Positions 57,901 to 64,000 of a DNA stretch of 64,000 bases are shown one piece after another. Within the stretch, counting starts at the first letter, position 1. Every line of letters begins with the position of its first letter. Location: the NCBI GenBank assembly GCA_950106755.1, contig OX467091.1:21655538-21719537 (forward strand). Reading direction: 5' to 3'. Under the pieces are notes generated by a model. That model was not told the origin of the DNA. It made no database searches and saw nothing but the letters and a program-made list of their open reading frames with translations. This DNA is from Climacium dendroides (Eukaryota; Streptophyta; Bryopsida; Hypnales; Climaciaceae). The position numbers and the translations under genes are program-made.

Positions 57901-58183
57901 CAGCAGGACGTAATTGATACGCAATGGATCCTGTCCTCACTAACAAAATTGGAATGACCGACCAACACTTTATTTACGGGAGTAAGGAAAAGATAGAGCG
58001 AGCTCACAGCTTGTGTTCCGCCTCCTTTGCGGTTGCTTCTCGCCTTAAGCGGTAGACCTCACACTGCAGTTGCAAAAACCGTTCCTCCGTGACGATGCCT
58101 CCTTCCAGAACACGCCGCGCTCGTCTCTTCGCGTCGAAAGATCCTGAGCTTCCAACCTGACTTAAATCACATGAATGAGCCAT
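54912..58183 (-). CDS. Coiled-coil protein of unknown function, about 413 residues
   Basis: I do not recognise a family. Proposed exons: 58183-58008, about 57704-57465, 57341-57090, 56620-56474, 56211-56011, 55657-55544 and 55025-54912 (stop TAG). The last six have lengths divisible by three and join in phase 0. The start MAHSCDLSQVGSSGSFDAKR follows a telo-box leader. From EERFLQLQCEVYRLRREATA onward the chain is mostly heptad-like and charged: SRLQKMQELDDKLREKERQI, RKDMQRLQTENLNLQLQIRT, QQIQETWQQLEGLQKRYEES, SMRLEISEMRLQQELVAAQQ. One possibly folded patch, STVLVLNAHGDVVAGKRISL, lies in exon 2. No signal peptide, membrane segment or motor domain is seen. The exon 1 donor (CT|GTGAGC, phase 2) does not match the exon 2 acceptor, so that junction is unresolved. 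A structural or scaffolding role is only a guess. Confidence 0.72.
57821..57973 (-). pseudogene. Decayed partial copy of exon 2 in intron 1 of the coiled-coil gene
   Basis: 57821-57973 aligns with 57600-57777 at a spacing of 221 bp. Shared strings are GCTGATGCG.(A/T)TGCCA, CATCACCAT, a GTAATTGATACGCAATGGATC / CTTAATGTGCAATGATC segment and AATTGGAATGACCGACC. The copy covers the 5' part of exon 2 plus upstream intron, with about 40 bp deleted. Read from exon 1 in phase 2 through the AG at the end of its TTTTAG, it stays open for 24 residues, ending LAYASA, and then meets TGA. Confidence 0.65.
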
Positions 58184-58192
58184 AACCCTAAA
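58184..58192 (-). promoter_or_regulatory. Telo-box at the coiled-coil gene start codon
   Basis: AACCCTAAA (plus strand) lies immediately upstream of the minus-strand ATG. Telo-boxes are frequent next to plant transcription starts and are bound by Myb-type telomere-repeat factors. This supports the chosen start, though it does not prove it. Confidence 0.4.
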
Positions 58193-59309
58193 CTCACTTT
58201 GTCATTCTCAGCGTCGATCGCCTTTGGCGATCACTGGATAAATATATCCTTCTTCTTCTACTTTGTGTTTCATTTTGAATGCTCCACCTCAAAAGTCATA
58301 AGAATATCAGCATGTCATCAAACTGTTCACAGGCGATCAGCGCAACACTCACAACATTCTTTACTCCCCTTTCCTTTCAGAATCAGCATCGGAATCTGAT
58401 TAGCTTAGAGGATCAGGACCAGCGATGCACTGTGACATCACTAGCCCAAGCTTGAAATTCATTAAGCATTCTTCAACTCTCAAACAGTTCTCTGCCACGC
58501 AATATTGGCAAGATAACAAACAAGTATGCAAAATTCATACAACCATTTGATAGAATGGGAATAAGCGATTCAGATTCTCGGGTGCAGCAATAGGCCTCTA
58601 AAGCATGTCATGCTCTAAAGGGATCCCTGGCCAACGTGCACAAATTTCTGCAATCTCTCCTTCAATGATTGACGTTCGAACTCTACGATCTCTGTAACAT
58701 TCTTTAGTTTAAGCGGAGGATATGTTTGTGACGAGATCATTCGAATCAGCCGAACTTTTAAGGATACATGTCAGACAGGCTACAGAATGTTTTGTGAACT
58801 GCCTCAAATGATGAGAAGTTTATTGACATTTCCAAAGCGGAAAGAAAGTTGTATAAGGATGCAGGTTTCCAATTCCAAGAAATGCAAGAATCTCACGCAA
58901 AACTCTGACTGCTTCCCCTACAGGGTTTTCTCTTCTCCACGAATGGCTATTATGGCTCAGAGTTACGTTCATAGTTGTTCCGCCTCTGGCAGTTGCCGTT
59001 CAACTGATTCACGGTCGTTCCGCCCCTAGGACATGGCTACACGCTCGACAGTTAATCCTTTGCAAAGAAAAGGGCTACCAATCGTTCATCTCCCACTCGA
59101 ACCGCTGCAAAATGATGCAAACTTCGCATGAAGATAGTGATTTCAACCGCATCCATTTCCTCTGAAAAGCATTGATTTCCTACTCTCAGTCAAGCTCTCC
59201 TCACAAAGAGCTCCTCCATAGCTTCGCAAAATGAAGCGTAACTCCAGTGTGAAGGAAGACTCAACTAGAAGAATAACGTTCACCGTAAGTCCAACGTGAA
59301 TGACTACAC
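58193..59309. other. Upstream region of the coiled-coil gene, no gene seen
   Basis: Composition is moderate to about 59280, consistent with promoter and possibly an untranslated first exon. No coding frame with a family signature was found on either strand. Confidence 0.4.
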
Positions 59310-59625
59310 TAAAGATGATAAATAGTGTTATGTTGTGATTAGTGTTACCTGGACTTTTACCCTGGTCACTCTAAACTTCAATTAGTTGACATTTAGTGTT
59401 ATATTCACTTTTATGAGCAGTAACTTTTTTGAGCATGTAATAGGTTTTTTGGGTTCATACATTTTCCTTTGCATTTTGATGAAATAGTTAGGTAACACTA
59501 AATGTAAACTTGTAAAAAATTTAGATCCAATAGTTGACAAATAGTGTCTATGTTGACATTTAGTGTTAGTTACATTAACCGGGTTGTTGACAATTAGTGT
59601 TATGGTTCGTGATTAGTGTGTTGGA
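59310..59625. repeat. Cluster of a TTGACATTTAGTGTTA-like motif
   Basis: Variants of TTGACA(A/T)TTAGTGTTA occur about seven times in 310 bp (near 59317, 59340, 59386, 59531, 59552, 59586 and 59613), plus one inverted copy (AACACTAAATGT near 59496). Such clusters resemble subterminal repeats of DNA transposons, but terminal repeats could not be defined. Confidence 0.55.
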
Positions 59626-60010
59626 ATACGCTAGTTTCATTATATAAGGTTAGAGACCCTATTTATGTCATGTCATCAATTGTGTCACATTGTGATCACT
59701 ATGTATCAATAGAGTATATTTAAAAATTTGTAATGTTCAATAGCTATTAAAATAAGGACTCATTTCTTACCCCTTGGAGTAGCTAGTCTTAATTAAGTTA
59801 GTCATTTTTAGAATGAACATCACCTACATTTTTAGATTTTATAGGTTTCTTGAAAGTCATTTATATACATATAGTTGTTGACATTGTTGGTTAACCCCTG
59901 AAGGTTTTTGGTTATGTTTTTGTCAAAAATGCTCTACAATTACTATTTCTAGTACAAGTACCAAATTTTAAAAAATAAAAAAATAAAAAAATTGGGACAC
60001 ATATAACCAT
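59626..60010. other. AT-rich spacer, no gene seen
   Basis: Nothing recognisable apart from A/T runs. Confidence 0.4.
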
Positions 60011-60960
60011 AGGATCTTATAGTAAGTTGGTTTGAGAAGATGAAAAAAAAATTTCACAAATTTTCACTATGTAGATTGTAAGATATTAGCATTTGAAGTG
60101 ACAAAAAAAATTTGGCCCTACAAAAATCCAAAAAAATGCACTTCACAAGGTCACATTTGTATGAAAAAAATGTCCAAAATGGTGGTGCTTCTTTGGATTC
60201 ATTCTTCAAGTCAAGTTGGCTACATGATTGAAAATTTTCAAATCATTTGGAATTATACAACATATAGAAAAAAAATTGTAAATAGAAAGAAATAGAAAAT
60301 GATTCAAATGAAAATTTATTAATGGAATTGAAAAATGCCAATTCCAATGATTGTAATGTTGTAATAAAAAAACTTGAAGTCCTTTATTTAACTTAATTTT
60401 CATAAATTTTAGAAAAATATAAAAATAATAGATGTAGGTTTATTTTAAAGTGGAGAATCCACAAAACACACAAAAACAAACTAATTTGGAAACGCCTTGC
60501 TTGATGTGTTTGACATCCCACCATCCTTTCAATTAATTTCATTCGAGAGCCTCACGGGCTCTCTTGCAATGGAGCCTTCTCATAACTTTTATATCATTAA
60601 TCAAAATTGAGTGATTTAAATCTCTCTATATATAAATTTGGAAAATCAACTTCAAATTTTTATTTCTTTAAGAAGTGATTTTTAAAGAAGTTTTCTTAGT
60701 TGCCATGGCTACTTGTTGAGCAATGAAAATTACATATCATACAATAACATTTTAACCATGTAGTCAAAAGTTATGAAAATTGTTGAGCCTTAAAGCTACT
60801 CCTTAGGCATATGTTGCATAAAATTTTTAAATAAAAAATAGTCCAAAATTGCTATATTGACAAGAAATGTAGTTTAGGGCTTTAGGGGTTAATAATATTT
60901 TTTTACCCTAAAAATATTTTTGAAATATTTGGATATTTATTTTTATAACTATTTCATATC
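60011..60960 (+). repeat. Dispersed repeat family B, forward copy
   Basis: The core AAATTTCACAAATTTTCACT followed by ATGTAGATTGTAAGATATTAG is at 60045-60085, preceded by AGGATCTTATAGTAAGTTGG. Downstream sequence includes CATAACTTTTATATCATTAA and GACTTTAGGGGTTAA-like ends. Noncoding. Confidence 0.6.
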
Positions 60961-62390
60961 GAATTTACAAACTTATTATGGTAATGTGATGCTTAATTAA
61001 AAGAGTTCTTTAGAAGTGTACAAGGGCTTTGCTATTTTTTGCATGATGATTGGTTGAATTTCAAATTTTCCAATAAAATCTTGGTGTCCAAAGACAATTC
61101 TTTAAAATAATTTTTTACAAATGGAAGTTATTTTGGAATCAATTGCATTTTAAATGAAAGCTATGTAGTTCAAACAACTAGAATACTAATGGATTATGGA
61201 CGAAAGAACACATGACTAAATAGTTTTCAAATTAGAAGTTTGGCTTCTAAGAATTAACCTTGAAATGACAAATAGTAGGCATTTAAAATAACATAAGTCT
61301 TCTTGCTTCACAAAATATCATGGGTGTTAGCCACAAAAGGATCTCATGACCATTGAATAATTGTCAGAAAGACAATAAATTTGTCAATGCACAAACGAGC
61401 TTCAAACCAAAATTTGTCAAAGGAAGTTATAATCTAAAATAATACAACCTTTGTAAATAATGTAGATTTATATTCTTTGAATTCAAACTATTTGTATGGA
61501 TTATAAATATGTATTTTAATTTTAAATGTGATATAGAATAGGTCTTTCAGTTAAATTTTTATTTATTAAAGTGGTTCATATTAATAAAAGTATATTCAAG
61601 TATATAATGTAAATTGTTGTCAATAATTTGACCCACACCAAGTGAAATTAAAAGTTGTTGGAAATTACTAAATACCAAATACACCATATATTGTGGACCA
61701 AAATAATTACAAGAATTCACTGTAAAACTTATTCCTTGAATTTAGTGTTGCATTTCTTACCATTTGACAAGTTGTAAAGTATTATTTGTAATTTCCACTC
61801 ATTGCACTTGAACATTCACATGATCATATTTACATTTTTACTTTTTAGTGTAATGAATATACTTTTATTGATATGGATGATTTTAATCAACTAAAAATGG
61901 TCCATGTTAATAACAACTGTCCGTATTTAAAAAAAAATTTAGTGTAGTGTCTATATTATGTTTACAAAGAGCTTATAATTTCACATTCAACTTACACTTT
62001 ATAAAGTATTACTATCAAAATTTATTTTTTGGAGTTAATGTGCTTAAATAGAGTCAAATTACAAAAAAAAAATTAATTTATAGACAAAAAAATCATGAAG
62101 TTTCAAAATAAAAAATAAAAAATTAGAGAATTTTTGTAATTTCTCTCAATTATCGAAGTTGAGACTTCAAGAAACATAATTCATAACATTATATACCACC
62201 CAAGTTTCCATTACTCCTAAATACATGGAAAATATATCTACTTTTCTAAATACTTATAAATCTTCTTCAATTATAATATTGGATGAAGATAGGTCTAATT
62301 TCCTTGATTCTTACATCAATCAATATCTATGCTGACAAATGTAGGTAGTATCTAATAATAATTTAATAATTAAAAAGGAAGGAGGCTTAA
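60961..62390. other. AT-rich spacer, no gene seen
   Basis: Only chance short frames occur. No element borders, RNA genes or tandem repeats were identified. Confidence 0.45.
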
Positions 62391-62780
62391 CCCCTAAAGG
62401 ACCATGACTATGTTGTCACCAAAAATGCTCCAAAATTGCTATTTTTAGTACAAGTACCAATTCTTTTTTAAAAACATATTTGGACAAATGTAATTGTAGG
62501 ACCTTATAGCAAATCTTGTAGTAGACTAGTTTGAAAACATGTGTAAAAAAATTTCAGAAAGTTTGACCATTTGGATTGCAAGATATGATCATTTGAAGTT
62601 GCAGAAATATTTTTTTGGATCCTATGAAAACTCAGATAGCTGAGATTCAAATGCTCCCATTTTGATGAAAAAAATGTCAAAATGCTAGTGCTTTTTTGGA
62701 TTCATTTTTGAAGGCAAGTTGGAGATTTTTAGAAAATTTCAAATTATACAATATATAGCAAAAAATAGGTATATCATCAT
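62391..62780 (+). repeat. Dispersed repeat family B, forward copy
   Basis: This starts near TAACCCCTAAAGGACCATGA and contains AGGACCTTATAGC and the core AAATTTCAGAAAGTTTGACC then ATTTGGATTGCAAGATATGA at 62550-62588. It is the best-preserved right-hand copy. The same opening words occur before the 60011 copy (TTAACCCCTGAAGG near 59893). Confidence 0.65.
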
Positions 62781-64000
62781 AACGTTTGGAAAAATGCATA
62801 ACAAAGATTTTTTTTTATTTACATATCTTCTTCATAAGGAGGTCAAACAAAAAATTGAACAATGGAAACCTTGTCCATTGTTAATTCAACCATAAGTAAT
62901 TTTTGAAATTTAAAAAGAAAAATTGAACACAAGGAAGTCAAGATTGTGAATTGCCTCCCTAAAGAAAGCAGACAATTTCAAAATCCAGGGTTCTCTGTGT
63001 ATGATGGCGGTTGTACAATGACCCGGCCCAATTGTGGCCCTAACACATCCACCTATTGTGCCACAAGGCAACAAGGGGGGGGGGGGAGGTGGAGGGCAAA
63101 GGGTGGAAGAAGCAAAGGGCGCAACAACAAACAATGTCAACAAGTGGAGGGACTAGGCGCAGGTGGAGATATTAGGATGGCAGAAGGGGTACAACACCAT
63201 CTCCATCGGATGGTAGGTAGCAAGAAGTGCTCCCTCCGTAGCAATGCAACTATGTGGCATTTGTGATGAAAATGGAGATGCGGCTTTAGTCTATTTTTTT
63301 GTTTTTTATTTTACTCTAAAATATGAAGGAAATACATTGACTATGTAGAATGTTCCATAGAGATAAGGCTTCAACAAATTTGGAGTTCATGTACTGACGA
63401 ACAACTTGTAAACTACAAATGAATGTAGGGAATTAGTGTAACCTCCTTCAAAATAATTGTTTTACTTCTAAATAATGTGGAAAACCAATTGCAAATGAAA
63501 ATGAATGTAGAAAATTCATATAGAAGACTCTACCCCCCCCAAAAAAAAATGTCTTGCTCCTAAAAAAAATTAGAAACCAAATCAAAATGAAAATGAATGT
63601 ACAAAAATCATACAAAGGTCGCACCTCCTTATAAAAAATTGGTGACTTCTAAAGAAATAGGAAACCAAATGCAAATAGAAAACAATGTTGATAATTCATA
63701 TAAATGTCCCCCTCCCTAAAAAATGAAAAACTTGCATAAGTAGAGCATGTTGAAAAAGAACATACCATCACAAAGTTTGTTCACTTGTTGACATTGGCGA
63801 GGGCTCTATTGTAGACATACACAATTTTAGCACCTATAATGGAACTCCTCAAAGCACCCCTGGTTCAAACATAAATATGTCTTGTTATGTGTATGGCATT
63901 AAAAATTACAACTTCAGTCACTACAAAGCAAACATGTATGGCGTATGTGAGTCCACATTGACAAATACTTACATTCTTTTTCCTACTTTGATATGTCTAC
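62781..64000. other. Spacer to the window end, with a G12 run
   Basis: A GC-richer patch at 62940-63260 contains a G12 homopolymer (63075-63086) and a 106-codon plus frame of low complexity (Gly, Arg and Gln rich), which I do not accept as a gene. Downstream, three diverged copies of a phrase AAACCAAATGCAAATGAAAA with an ACTTCTAAA neighbour recur about every 90 bp between 63480 and 63700. Confidence 0.4.

Noticed and set aside
62946..63266. 106-codon plus-strand frame rich in Gly, Arg and Gln
   Set aside because: Driven by a G12 homopolymer and low-complexity DNA, with no recognisable domain.

Overview
The window is nuclear DNA of a green plant. Five spliced genes sit in AT-rich, repeat-filled DNA. 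Four belong to families found in land plants: PDX1 (vitamin B6), a JMJ14/15/18-type jumonji histone demethylase, UBP24 (a USP10-like deubiquitinase) and TIC21/PIC1 (chloroplast inner envelope). Introns follow the GT/AG rule, 5' leaders carry AACCCTA-type telo-box motifs, and the mobile elements are CACTA-type and Stowaway-type miniatures. Roughly one gene per 12 kb, compact introns and very AT-rich spacers would fit a bryophyte-like, non-seed plant. That placement is an inference; nothing here fixes the species.

Layout. 1-6250: spacer with tandem and dispersed repeats and a 0.46 kb insertion that splits an older repeat. 6275-8098 (+): PDX1, two exons, with bZIP-type promoter motifs. 8100-12720: spacer. 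12722-21755 (-): the JmjN/JmjC/C5HC2/FYRN/FYRC demethylase, about 13 coding exons, whose largest intron has taken in a dispersed repeat. 22600-41000: an 18 kb gene-free stretch with at least four CACTA-type non-autonomous elements (three palindromic miniatures, one of 1 kb), all with 3-bp target duplications. 41150-45320 (+): UBP24, seven exons, with a Stowaway-like element in intron 4. 45900-50050: a 306-bp inverted-repeat element, a degenerate repeat cluster and another CACTA-like miniature. 50126-52535 (+): twin G-boxes and TIC21, four exons. 53430-53850: two tandem duplications. 54912-58183 (-): a coiled-coil protein of about 410 residues that I cannot name, with a decayed partial copy of its second exon in intron 1. 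58200-64000: gene-free, with more copies of the main dispersed repeat.

The genes do not form a pathway or cluster. They are ordinary single-copy nuclear genes: cofactor synthesis, chromatin, ubiquitin removal, plastid envelope and one unknown. PDX1/demethylase and TIC21/coiled-coil gene are convergent pairs. I found no new multi-gene system. The best leads are the unrecognised coiled-coil gene with its duplicated exon, the young hairpin elements, and an uncharacterised dispersed repeat family (here called B) with a conserved core seen about seven times in both orientations. Exon borders were placed by eye from splice signals, reading frame and remembered family alignments, without transcript data.
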